Part shown: one piece after another, positions 7,852 to 15,807 of the stretch
Numbering within the stretch: the stretch's first letter is position 1
Layout: each line of letters starts with the position of its first letter
IMG/VR virus record: IMGVR_UViG_3300041997_000050
Span: 1-33,799 of that record
Source of the DNA: a virus
Reading direction: 5' to 3' (one strand)
DNA: 33,799 nt
Program-made: the position numbers and the translations under genes
Notes under the pieces: generated by a model
The model's input: the letters and a program-made list of their open reading frames with translations, nothing else
Databases searched by the model: none
Told to the model about the DNA's origin: nothing

Positions 7852-8259
7852 ACGTCGCTCGACGCCGTGCTTGATCGTTTGATGACGGTTTTTTCGGTTG
7901 ATAACGATAGCGAGCTGGCTAGAAAGCTCCATGTGAACCGCCAGACGCTTGGCAGCTGGCGAAGCCGTCAGTCAATTCCTTATGCATTATGCGTAAACGT
8001 GAGCGACACCGTAGGAATCTCACTCGATTGGCTCCTTGCGGGTGAAGGGCCGATGCTTCGCAATGCGCCTGAAACGAACCCCACACCAGCTCTGGTTGAT
8101 CCCCGGGAGGAGGCCATGCTTGAGCTGTTCCGGTCGTTGGGAGAGGCAGGTAAACGGGAGATACAAAGCGCTGCTGAGGAAAAGAAACGCTTAATGGACA
8201 TTGAGCAGCGCCTCAAGGATTTGACTGAAGCCCTTGCCGATACCAAACGGCCAGCATAA
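7843..8259 (+). CDS. CI-like phage repressor without peptidase domain
   Basis: A 138-residue lysogeny repressor. Residues about 5-72 form the phage CI helix-turn-helix domain (DNDSELARKLHVNRQTLGSW, then SIPYALC...GISLDWLLAGEGPML). The rest is a charged, helical, probably coiled-coil tail for oligomerisation (KREIQSAAEEKKRLMDIEQR). There is no S24/LexA-type cleavage domain, so it cannot be inactivated by RecA-stimulated self-cleavage like lambda CI. The ATG lies inside operator O3 and no ribosome site is visible, so translation may be leaderless or weak. The gene is divergent from cro. Confidence 0.85.
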   Translation: MNKTSLDAVLDRLMTVFSVDNDSELARKLHVNRQTLGSWRSRQSIPYALCVNVSDTVGISLDWLLAGEGPMLRNAPETNPTPALVDPREEAMLELFRSLGEAGKREIQSAAEEKKRLMDIEQRLKDLTEALADTKRPA

Positions 8260-8534
8260 TCTGTACCCATTAAGAACGGATCAGCCAGACAGGGACGCCG
8301 ATGATCCACCTCGCCCAGGCCCGGTTACAGGGGGGGCGAGCATGCCGACCGGCGCTACCTCGAAACCAGCATAAGGATGTGGTCCATGCCCGGATTTTCC
8401 AAGCAATCCTCAAATCGAATCTGCGCAGAACCCTACCTAAACAGGTCAGTGGCGGTGGCATATGGCTAAAAGAATCATATAAGAAATAACAATATTGAAC
8501 TTTTGAATTAATAATCGTTTTAGATGAGGGGATT
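8260..8534 (+). other. Gene-poor stretch between cI and the accessory operon
   Basis: The first ~190 bp are G+C-rich like the phage. The last ~70 bp (from about 8462) are AT-rich and lead into the three-gene operon. A 62-codon frame at 8301-8489 has neither ribosome site nor a family look and is not called. TATAAG (8478-8483) and TTGAAC (8495-8500) are possible promoter parts, but I cannot pair either with a convincing partner. A GAGGGG ribosome site ends the stretch, directly before the ATG at 8535. The composition switch marks a likely insertion boundary. Confidence 0.5.
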
Positions 8535-9608
8535 ATGCCAGCACTTGAAGAGTTTTTGGCTGGGCTGGAAGGGCGACTCAACATTCATACTGTGCAGCAG
8601 ATTTTACGAGTTAATAACTTGCTGTCCGCAAGGAGTTGGGCTGAGCTCCATATGATTATTAAAGGGGCGGTGGCAAAAAACCCTTTAATACTAGAAAAGC
8701 TTAACGAAGCTTTGCAAATGCAGCAAATTTGTGATTTAAAAGCTGTCTCATATTATGGCGTTGGTCCAGAGTACTCAAACGATATTTTTCAAAAAATGCT
8801 CGATTACAAGATACTGCCGAATCCCATGGGGACCGCTTTTCCGTTAGCTGCTGGGGAAGATGTACTTACTAAGGATGATGGTGAGCTGAAGGTAATTAAG
8901 AGTTTTAGTGATGACTCGGGCACGGGTTTGATTTTGTCTCGAAAGCGTCGTTTTACTTTGAGTAATGACATCCTACGCGATAATTTTTCCCAAGAAATGC
9001 GCGATCAGTTTCCGCAGGCTGAAAAGCTTATCGAAGTAAAGGCTTATGATAGGCAAACTTTTGATGTAATATATTTTAATCGTCAGCGTTCATATATAGA
9101 ACTGCGCGCCGATATGACACGCGACACTGGAATGCCACAAACATCAGGCCAGCTTAAGAAGTCCATTGATGACTTGAAATTTTTTTCAAGAAGACTTTTG
9201 GCTACATTTTCTAAAGATTTTGTTTTGGGTACGCCGTTTAATTTATTGCCGCTTGCGAAGGGCGTATATGCAGATATGTCGGGGGCTATCAAGCGCATTG
9301 GCTTTGCTACCGAGACTGAATCTGTAAAACGTGAGACAATGAAAGCCGGTGTAGACCTACGGAGCGAACTGTTCCACAAAACTGGTGCCAAAGCTATCGA
9401 TCATAAGATGTCAATTTTTGAGGTGGCAATGCAGTGGCATCGAATGGATATAGATAAAGTCGATAGCAAGCCGGAGCTGCATATTCCTGGAAGTTATAGA
9501 GACTACGTGCAGATTGGGGCTAGAACAGACTATGCTTTCGTCAAAGGTATGCGTACCTACGATGATTCTAACTTTGTCCTTAACAAGATAATTTCGTACA
9601 TACCATGA
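8535..9608 (+). CDS. Accessory operon protein 1, unknown (357 residues)
   Basis: I do not recognise this protein. It starts with a GAGGGG ribosome site. The N-terminal ~75 residues are helical (MPALEEFLAGLEGRLNIHTV...). The rest is mixed alpha/beta, with ELRADMTRDTGMP, a basic helical stretch (QLKKSIDDLKFFSRRLLATF) and FHKTGAKAIDHKMSIFEVAM near the C-terminus. No membrane segment, Walker motif or obvious catalytic motif is seen. It is AT-richer than the phage body, and its TGA overlaps the ATG of the next gene. Position between cI and the late block, co-orientation with cI and composition mark it as lysogenically expressed cargo. It could be the sensor or effector-holding subunit of a defence system; that is inference. 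Confidence 0.75.
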   Translation: MPALEEFLAGLEGRLNIHTVQQILRVNNLLSARSWAELHMIIKGAVAKNPLILEKLNEALQMQQICDLKAVSYYGVGPEYSNDIFQKMLDYKILPNPMGTAFPLAAGEDVLTKDDGELKVIKSFSDDSGTGLILSRKRRFTLSNDILRDNFSQEMRDQFPQAEKLIEVKAYDRQTFDVIYFNRQRSYIELRADMTRDTGMPQTSGQLKKSIDDLKFFSRRLLATFSKDFVLGTPFNLLPLAKGVYADMSGAIKRIGFATETESVKRETMKAGVDLRSELFHKTGAKAIDHKMSIFEVAMQWHRMDIDKVDSKPELHIPGSYRDYVQIGARTDYAFVKGMRTYDDSNFVLNKIISYIP

Positions 9609-10003
9609 TATCTAAAACTCTACTATTTCAAAAAATCGAGTCTGAGGTCGCACACCTCCGGATCGATTATTGCTGCAAGGAAATAGTGGAGTTTATTCTT
9701 TCCTCTCAGGAGAGGACGCCGGTATTTAGTTACTCCGATTTTATGGGTGTTGTAAAAAATGAGTGTTCAATCGAGCAGATTCAACTTTGTCTGAATTTCT
9801 TAAAGTCCACGCAGATAAAACTGTTGGAACAGCAATATCGGTATATAGATGATGATGTTGTATATAGCGTGACGTCGGAGGATCTGCAAGCTGCTTTTAT
9901 GAATGGGGCATTAAGTCTGGAGGATAGAGGATATCCTGATCGGGATTATCAGTCTAAGGTTTATGTTGTTTTTGTGGCAGATAAGGCGGTGATTGTAGAA
10001 TGA
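9605..10003 (+). CDS. Accessory operon protein 2, small middle component
   Basis: A 132-residue protein joined by ATGA overlaps to both neighbours (9605-9608 and 10000-10003). The sequence (helices CCKEIVEFILSSQ, FSYSDFMGVVKNE and SIEQIQLCLNFLKSTQI, then LEQQYRYIDDDVVYSVTSED) could form a winged helix, with the last part as wing strands. No named family is recognised. Small middle proteins with this type of fold occur in multi-component defence systems and often bridge the other two subunits, but nothing here proves that. Codon use is AT-rich like its neighbours. Confidence 0.72.
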   Translation: MISKTLLFQKIESEVAHLRIDYCCKEIVEFILSSQERTPVFSYSDFMGVVKNECSIEQIQLCLNFLKSTQIKLLEQQYRYIDDDVVYSVTSEDLQAAFMNGALSLEDRGYPDRDYQSKVYVVFVADKAVIVE

Positions 10004-10635
10004 ATCCGTCTATTGCTGATATCATGAATCTTTCGGACGATAATCCAGTAAAAGTTGCGTTGCTGAACGCTGGTATCGGTAGTGATTATGACGAATATTG
10101 CTCTCGAGTTGAATCCGCCATCTTGGAAGGGATATTTCATTTTGAAAACAATAAGCCACATTTCCAGAATTTCGGAGAAGATGCGTTAACCGTTGTGCTT
10201 GTATTTGGTTTGTCCATGAAGGGTTTCACTGCGGATCACGATAATTATAGAAATGGGCATTGTGATCTGGTGGTTAAGGAAGGTCTGTACGAGTGGCATG
10301 GGGAGGCTAAGCTCGATACAGGTCCCGGATATGTAATGGAAGGTTTTCGACAGTTGTGTGATCGATACTCTCCCGGAGGGCCAACGAGTAATCGGGGAGG
10401 GCTAATCATTTATACGAAGAAGCGCGACAAACTAAAAATTTTAAAGGTTTGGGCAGCGCGCATTGTAAAAGATTTTGAAGTTGCAGTTACTCTCTTGGAT
10501 CTTTGCAATAAGACATTAACTGCAAAAACGGTGCACAAACACGCGGCAAGTGGATTGGATTATAAGATTAGGCATCTTCCAATCAGTTTTTATTACAAGC
10601 CTACAGATAAGAGCGCCAAGAATAGGAAGACCTAA
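10000..10635 (+). CDS. Accessory operon protein 3, putative PD-(D/E)XK nuclease
   Basis: A 211-residue protein. D89 (GHCDLVVK) followed 13 residues later by E102-A103-K104 (WHGEAKLD) fits the D...(D/E)XK core of the restriction-endonuclease fold, lying on predicted adjacent strands. A helix with Q118 and Y123 (FRQLCDRYS) follows, and an upstream acidic helix (VESAILEGIFHFE) could provide the extra acidic residue. It probably cuts nucleic acid and would be the effector of the three-gene operon. The motif is short, so this is a structural inference, not a family match. It ends 17 bp before the converging D gene, with no clear terminator. Confidence 0.72.
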   Translation: MNPSIADIMNLSDDNPVKVALLNAGIGSDYDEYCSRVESAILEGIFHFENNKPHFQNFGEDALTVVLVFGLSMKGFTADHDNYRNGHCDLVVKEGLYEWHGEAKLDTGPGYVMEGFRQLCDRYSPGGPTSNRGGLIIYTKKRDKLKILKVWAARIVKDFEVAVTLLDLCNKTLTAKTVHKHAASGLDYKIRHLPISFYYKPTDKSAKNRKT

Positions 10636-10652
10636 CAGATATTTGCTTCAGT

Positions 10653-11921
10653 CTAACCGCCTTGTATTTGTAGTTCTCTCCATTCCCTGTCTACCGCCCG
10701 CTTCGCCGTCCGTTCTGTGGAATAGAGCCACCTTAGCCGCCTTGGATTGCTTTGATCCCCCGCGGTTACAGTCTTCTCCTTCCCCGTTTTCTTGTCGCGG
10801 TAGTACGCGATGATTCCGGTGTAATCCCCTTTGTTTTCCTCCGCCAGCCCCTCAACCGTGTCCTCGGGCAGCTTGCTCTCCAGCTCCAGGCTGACGGTGT
10901 ACCCATTGTCCGGGCTAAGGGTGTGCTGCACATTGCCGCCATACCAAATGATCTCGTCGATCTCCGGCTTAACGCCCTGGAGCGTGTAGGTCAGTTCAGG
11001 AATAAGGTCCGGCCGCCCCCGCGCCAGGGTATAGCTGAGCGTCGCGCTGCCACGTTGCAGGCGGTTAAATTCCGCCCGGGCAGCGCGCAGAGCGGACTGA
11101 CGGTCGCTGAAGGTGTGGCGCAGGTCTTTTAGGTTTTCACCACCACCGGCGATGGCCTCCTGTTTCTTCGCACTGTTCACATCGTAAAAATAGGCGCGCA
11201 CACCGTCGTAACTGTCGCGGTCAGCTTGCAGGTAGCGGTGCTGGTCGCCATCGGCGCGGGTGAGGGTGATATGCGGCAGCTCGGCGCCGGTGGCTGTCTT
11301 GCCGCCGCCCGCCGGCAGGCACAACAGGCAGCCGGCCTTAACGGTGACCACGGCGTCGAACTCTTCACCTACGCGGCTGATCAGGTTGGCGTCGGATTCG
11401 TTGGCCTGGTCCAGCTGAAGTATGGGCAGCCCGTCCAGAGCACCGGCAATGGTCGCGGTGAGGCCGTTGCCCAGGGCGATATCGCCCAGGACGTCGCCGA
11501 GGGTGGTGTTGCTCCAGCTGCGCTCGCGTTTAGTCTTCAGGCCTTTGCGAAGATCCGCCGAGCGGGCGCGGATACTCAGTACGTCCGGCGCACCGCTGTG
11601 TTCGGTTTCATCGACGGTGTAGGTGCCTTTGTCCACCAGGCCGGTGTCGCTCCAACCCAGCCACAGCCGGATGGTCGCGCCTTTGGGCGGGATCGCCAGC
11701 AGCCCATCGTGGTCGCTGAGAGTGATGCTGAGCTGGTCGGCCTCGATCCCGCGATTGTCGGTCAGCTCCAGGCTCATCAGCCGTGGGCTGACCAACTGGG
11801 CGATGTCATTGCCATCTACGGTGATACGAAACGCCGGCACCGGGTAGGCCGCATCGCGGCGGTAGCGTTCGACCAGGTCTTCGACGTAGCCGGTAACCTT
11901 GGACAGGGCAGCATCAATCAC
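10653..11921 (-). CDS. D: Late control/tail hub protein gpD
   Basis: A 422-residue homologue of P2 gpD, a baseplate hub protein. Features are an N-terminal beta-rich domain (PAFRITVDGNDIAQL, RLMSLELTDNRG, IRLWLGW), the middle module with NESDANLISRVGEEFD and the C-terminal part ending REWRELQIQGG. The start is a GTG overlapping the stop of U (GTGA at 11921-11918). It is the last gene of the FI-FII-E-T-U-D late unit and meets the accessory operon tail to tail. Confidence 0.92.
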   Translation of the reverse strand: MIDAALSKVTGYVEDLVERYRRDAAYPVPAFRITVDGNDIAQLVSPRLMSLELTDNRGIEADQLSITLSDHDGLLAIPPKGATIRLWLGWSDTGLVDKGTYTVDETEHSGAPDVLSIRARSADLRKGLKTKRERSWSNTTLGDVLGDIALGNGLTATIAGALDGLPILQLDQANESDANLISRVGEEFDAVVTVKAGCLLCLPAGGGKTATGAELPHITLTRADGDQHRYLQADRDSYDGVRAYFYDVNSAKKQEAIAGGGENLKDLRHTFSDRQSALRAARAEFNRLQRGSATLSYTLARGRPDLIPELTYTLQGVKPEIDEIIWYGGNVQHTLSPDNGYTVSLELESKLPEDTVEGLAEENKGDYTGIIAYYRDKKTGKEKTVTAGDQSNPRRLRWLYSTERTAKRAVDREWRELQIQGG

Positions 11922-12358
11922 AGCAGCGACCTCAAGATGTTGACGCCTGCGCTGGTACCGGCGCCGAGCAGATCGATCCGGTCGTCATCGATGCGCTTGA
12001 GGTTGATCGTGAATTCAATACGCCGAGGCGTGCCGTCTCGGAAAAACAGCGTCTTGGTTTCGCTCAGGCCTTCGATAATCCACAAGCCGTAGATCCGGCC
12101 ACTGCCTTCGACCATCGGCCAGGCCTTGCCGGTGTTCGCCATCAGGCGCAGGGCGTCGAGGCTAAGGGCGGTGCCGGCCAGCTCCGGCAGGATGACGCCG
12201 GGTAGGGTGATGGTGTCGTCGCCGCGCCCGACAAACTGTCGAGCCGGAGCGGCGCCGACGCGGCTGTTGCTCGCGTGGCGCCAATCCGTTTGACGTTGCA
12301 GCTCCTGGTAAGCGGCGGTGGACAGGCTAAACACGAACATGCCCAAGGCAAGCATCAT
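11918..12358 (-). CDS. U: Tail terminator-type protein gpU
   Basis: A 146-residue protein with the gpU pattern: MFVFSLSTAAYQELQR at the N-terminus, GGDD-type beta region (VGRGDDTITLPGVILPELAG), then WMVEGSGR-like and FFRDGTPRRIEFTINLKR. In P2, gpU caps the tail tube. Two adjacent ATG codons (12358 and 12355) are possible starts. It lies 7 bp after the tape measure gene and overlaps D by 4 bp. Confidence 0.92.
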   Translation of the reverse strand: MMLALGMFVFSLSTAAYQELQRQTDWRHASNSRVGAAPARQFVGRGDDTITLPGVILPELAGTALSLDALRLMANTGKAWPMVEGSGRIYGLWIIEGLSETKTLFFRDGTPRRIEFTINLKRIDDDRIDLLGAGTSAGVNILRSLL

Positions 12359-12364
12359 GGTGGG

Positions 12365-15310
12365 TTACTCCAGATCTGAAAGTTTGCTGCGCTGGCGGGC
12401 AGCCTTTTCACTGGCGATGCGCGCCAGCTCGGCCCGCACGGCGCGGCTGATCGCCTGGGCGTCCATGCCTGGCGTGGTGTGGATGTTGATTTCGTAGGTG
12501 TCGTGGCTGTCATGGACAGGTGCCGGGGCAGGGCTGATGGGCGCACGATCATCGATCGACAGCGAAGAGGCAGCGGCAGCCCCGGCCGGGAATTGCGGCA
12601 ACGGCATGGCCGCCAGAGGCATGGCGGTTGCACCGAGGGCCAGTGTGCCGGCTGCCGTGAGTTGTTTGCTCAGGCTTGTCATGGCGCCCAGCGGCCCGTC
12701 TTGACTGCCCTCAAGCCCCTGGGCCAGACCGGCCATGGTGAAGCCGCCCAGCTCCGCGAACACACGCGAGGGGCTGTGGATGTCGAGCTTTTCCTTGAAC
12801 CAGCCAATCACCGCATCGCCTGCCCCGGTAATGGCCTCCTTGGCTACGGTCAGGCTGTTGGTGATGCCATTTGCCAGGCCTTGAATCATCTGCGTACCCA
12901 GTTCAGCGAACTGTGCAGGCAGGCCTAACAAAAGGCTGAGCATATTGCCGATGACAGCGCCAAAACGTTCGCCCATTGACTGAGCGGCGCCACCGACATC
13001 TTCGACGGGCGCAAGTAGCTGGCCGAACCAGGTGATCAAACTGCTGACGCCATCTGATATCAGACTGAACAGCGGGCGTGCGATGTTGCCCAGAAGCTCC
13101 ATGGCCGCGCCGACACCTGGCAGCGTCATGACGGCCTGGCCCAGGTTCAGCAGCGATTGGCCGAGCCCGGCGAAACTATCGAGTACCGGTTGCAATGCCC
13201 CGACCAGGCCTTGCCAGAAACCGAGGAAGAAGCCCTTGATCGGGTTCCAATACTTGTAGACCAGCACACCAGCTGCAACCAGGGCCGCGATGGCCGCCAG
13301 CAGCCAGCCGATGGGCGTCGCCATGATGGCGGTACCGACGGCACTGATCGCGCCGCCGAGCATCGGCAGCACGCTGGCGGCAGCCAGGCGGGCGCTGCTG
13401 ACGAAAGCCGGTAACGCGCTGAGCAAGCCACCGGCCGAGCGAGTGGCTACCAGGGACCGCCAGACTTTCCCGAGCCTGCCAATATTGGCACCGGCGCCTG
13501 CTGCTGCGGTGTGCGTGCCGGTCAATTGGGCTTTAACAATGCCCAGGCGAATGCCAAACATGCCCATGCCGTATCGCACCATGGCGAAAGGGCCGAGTAG
13601 GCTCGCCATCGTCAATGCCAGGCCACCAAACACGAAGGCCAGACCGGCCACGGCCGCTACGACCTTGACCAGGCCGCCCGCGAGCTTGGGGTTCTCGCGA
13701 GCCCAGGCGCCGACGTTGTTGGCGACCTCTCCCAAAGTTTGGATCATCTCTTTCAGCTCAGGCGCCACGGCGGCGCCAAACTCGGCCATGGCATTGGTCC
13801 AACTGCCTTGAGCGGCCTCCATGACATTGGTGAGGGTACCGAGTTGTTCGTTGACGCGCTTGCGCAGGTCGGCCTGGTTTTGCAGCTTCTGCTGAATTTC
13901 CCGATAACCGTCGAGCCCCTTGCTCATCATGGTGTTCAAGGTGGTCATGGTTTCGGAGTCGTCGCCGAACAGATCCTTGATGGTGGCGGTGCGGTCTTCG
14001 TCGTTCAGGGTCTTGAGTTTTTCGACCTGAGCGAACAGATTTTCCAGGCCTGCGAAGTTGCCCTTGTCGTTGGTAAATTTGAAGCGGATGGGCTTGCCTT
14101 CCAGCTCCATGATCTTGTTGACGTCCTTGACCCCATCCTTGTCCAGGCCGGCCTGGAAGATCTTCCGAAAGGCGTTACCGGCCGCGCCGCCGTCCATACC
14201 GGCCTGGTCCATCATGATCAGCAGCGGTGCCAGCTCGGCAGCGGCGTCGATGCCCGATTTTTTGATGGTGTCCATGACCGGCGCGATCTTGCTGAAGCCC
14301 TGGAGCATGTTGGTGGGCTGTACACCTGAGTAGAACCCACGCTGGATGATGTCCATCAGCCCCATCATGTCCTTTTCGGATGTTCGGGTGGCGTCCTGCA
14401 TCTTCGCGGCAAATTCAGCCGCGGCGATTACGGGCATCTGCAACTGAACGCCCAAATACGCAGCCGCTTCGCCGGTTCCGCCGAGGATGCTCTTTGCACT
14501 GAGGCCTTGGCGCCTCAACATGGTCATCATTTCCTGGAAGTCGGCAGTGGTACCGGGCAGGCGGTCGCCCAACTTGGTAGCCAGGTCCGTGATCTTCTGG
14601 AAGTCTTCAGACACCTTGCCGGTGTCGTCCATCATCGAAACCTTGAGTTGCGTAGCCGAGTCTTCGTTCGGCGCAAAAGCACCGATGGCCTTAGCCACCG
14701 GCCGACTCGCGGCATACCCCACACCCAAGCCGGCGGCGCCGTTCATAGCCATGTTGCCGGCGAGGTTCTGGGTTTTCTCCAGCTTGGCGCGCTCAATGGC
14801 GAGGCGCTTTTGCTGAGCATTCAAGGCGACCAGGCGTTTGCCCTGTTCGCTGATGCTGGCGTTGGTGGCGCTGATTTGCTCTCGCAACTGGCGTTCGTGG
14901 CTGCTGAGGTTCTTGGTACTGATGCCAGCGCCTTGCAGTTTGCTGCGCAGGGCCTGGAGCTGTACGCCCTGTTGTTGATGTTGTTCCTTGAGCTTCTGCG
15001 CTTCGCGAACGGCTGCCCGAAAGTCCTTGGTCATCGCCTTGGTCGGCGCACCGGTGGCGGCGAACTGATGGGACAGCGCCCGTACTTTATCGCGGGCAGC
15101 GACGAGGGCTTGTTCGGTCTGCTCGGCGGCAGCGCGCTGGGTGCGCCAGGCGCTAACGTCTTTTTGTTGGGTGTTGAGTTCCTTGAGGCGGTCGCGGGCT
15201 TCCTTGAGGGCGCGGGCGGCACCGATGCTGCCGTTGTTGATGGCCTTCAGGGGGCCGCTCGCCTTGTCGATGGCGTTGAGCAACACCTGAAGTTTTAAGT
15301 CATTCGCCAT
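12365..15310 (-). CDS. T: Tail tape measure protein gpT
   Basis: A 981-residue protein that sets tail length and is ejected with the DNA. The N-terminal ~170 residues are coiled coil (LKEARDRLKELNTQQKD...). The TP901/P2-type tape measure core follows (ATKLGDRLPGTTADFQEMMT). Hydrophobic segments lie near 550-590 (LVKVVAAVAGLAFVFGGLAL...) and 680-710 (IMATPIGWLLAAIAALVAAG). A C-terminal helical tail is rich in basic and acidic residues. The ATG at 15310 is embedded in the end of the E' reading frame, as in P2, so its translation is coupled to E'. Confidence 0.95.
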   Translation of the reverse strand: MANDLKLQVLLNAIDKASGPLKAINNGSIGAARALKEARDRLKELNTQQKDVSAWRTQRAAAEQTEQALVAARDKVRALSHQFAATGAPTKAMTKDFRAAVREAQKLKEQHQQQGVQLQALRSKLQGAGISTKNLSSHERQLREQISATNASISEQGKRLVALNAQQKRLAIERAKLEKTQNLAGNMAMNGAAGLGVGYAASRPVAKAIGAFAPNEDSATQLKVSMMDDTGKVSEDFQKITDLATKLGDRLPGTTADFQEMMTMLRRQGLSAKSILGGTGEAAAYLGVQLQMPVIAAAEFAAKMQDATRTSEKDMMGLMDIIQRGFYSGVQPTNMLQGFSKIAPVMDTIKKSGIDAAAELAPLLIMMDQAGMDGGAAGNAFRKIFQAGLDKDGVKDVNKIMELEGKPIRFKFTNDKGNFAGLENLFAQVEKLKTLNDEDRTATIKDLFGDDSETMTTLNTMMSKGLDGYREIQQKLQNQADLRKRVNEQLGTLTNVMEAAQGSWTNAMAEFGAAVAPELKEMIQTLGEVANNVGAWARENPKLAGGLVKVVAAVAGLAFVFGGLALTMASLLGPFAMVRYGMGMFGIRLGIVKAQLTGTHTAAAGAGANIGRLGKVWRSLVATRSAGGLLSALPAFVSSARLAAASVLPMLGGAISAVGTAIMATPIGWLLAAIAALVAAGVLVYKYWNPIKGFFLGFWQGLVGALQPVLDSFAGLGQSLLNLGQAVMTLPGVGAAMELLGNIARPLFSLISDGVSSLITWFGQLLAPVEDVGGAAQSMGERFGAVIGNMLSLLLGLPAQFAELGTQMIQGLANGITNSLTVAKEAITGAGDAVIGWFKEKLDIHSPSRVFAELGGFTMAGLAQGLEGSQDGPLGAMTSLSKQLTAAGTLALGATAMPLAAMPLPQFPAGAAAASSLSIDDRAPISPAPAPVHDSHDTYEINIHTTPGMDAQAISRAVRAELARIASEKAARQRSKLSDLE

Positions 15311-15419
15311 CAGTGGAACTCCGCACTCGGGCGCGCTCGCGCCATTCCATCAGTTCTTGCAGGCCCAGCTGGTCCATGTCAGCCGGTGCCCAATGGAAAA
15401 CCACGGCCAGATCGGCCAT
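15300..15419 (-). CDS. E': Tail assembly frame E' (GpE family), 39 codons
   Basis: The frame from the ATG at 15419 reads MADLAVVFHWAPADMDQLGL and then QELMEWRERARVRSSTDGE, the characteristic short GpE family. In P2-like phages this frame is expressed as the C-terminal part of an E+E' fusion made by -1 frameshifting. The frame is open upstream back to the slippery site at 15476-15470, giving a 152-residue fusion. Its stop codon overlaps the T start. It may also be translated alone from its ATG. Confidence 0.88.
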   Translation of the reverse strand: MADLAVVFHWAPADMDQLGLQELMEWRERARVRSSTDGE

Positions 15420-15427
15420 GGCGTCTT

Positions 15428-15757
15428 CTACGCAACGAGGGACGCGTCCGTCTTCACCGACTTCTGCAACAAAAAACCGGAGATCTTGCTGCCACAGGCA
15501 AGCAGGTCGGCCGGGTCCATGCTGGCAACTTCCGGCGCGGTGATACCTGGTGCGCTGATGCGCGGCAGGATCTTGATGAGGGTGGCCACGTCCATATTCA
15601 GCAGGTCCACCAGTTGCACACCGCGCAGCTCGCCGGATTGCGGTTTGCGCAGGGTGATGCTGTCGATGACGGTTTTGCCACGGTTAATTGGCGTGTCCAG
15701 GGTGACGGTGTTGTCGTCAACGGGTGGCAGCGCTTCGAGGGTGTCTTCAGGTTTCAT
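15428..15757 (-). CDS. E: Tail assembly chaperone gpE
   Basis: A 109-residue protein (MKPEDTLEALPPVDDNTVTL...ITLRKPQSGELRGVQLVDLL) with the phage tail assembly chaperone pattern of P2 gpE. It starts with GGAGC upstream. Codons 94-96 are GGT TTT TTG, carrying the -1 slippery heptamer. About the last 13 codons are therefore specific to the short form. The E and E+E' forms are thought to assist assembly of tube around the tape measure. Confidence 0.92.
   Translation of the reverse strand: MKPEDTLEALPPVDDNTVTLDTPINRGKTVIDSITLRKPQSGELRGVQLVDLLNMDVATLIKILPRISAPGITAPEVASMDPADLLACGSKISGFLLQKSVKTDASLVA
15470..15476 (-). promoter_or_regulatory. Programmed -1 frameshift site T-TTT-TTG in E
   Basis: On the minus strand the bases TTTTTTG lie in the E frame as ggT TTT TTG. 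This is the X-XXY-YYZ type heptamer and the same one reported for P2 E/E'. After a -1 shift the frame reads VAEVGEDGRVPRC... without a stop into E'. The distance and frame fit exactly. No downstream pseudoknot was modelled. Confidence 0.88.
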
Positions 15758-15783
15758 ATGGGGCTCCAGATTGCAGGGTTAAC

Positions 15784-15800
15784 CGCCCTGAGTCAGGGCG
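15784..15800. repeat. Hairpin between FII and E
   Basis: CGCCCTG (15784-15790) and CAGGGCG (15794-15800) form a perfect 7-bp stem with an AGT loop, 8 bp after the FII stop. No T-tract follows in the direction of transcription. It may stabilise the FII message end or weaken read-through into E. Confidence 0.55.
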
Positions 15801-15807
15801 AGAAGGT

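Noticed and set aside
8301-8489. 62-codon plus-strand frame after cI
   Set aside because: No ribosome site, no recognisable pattern, and it spans the composition switch; more likely chance.
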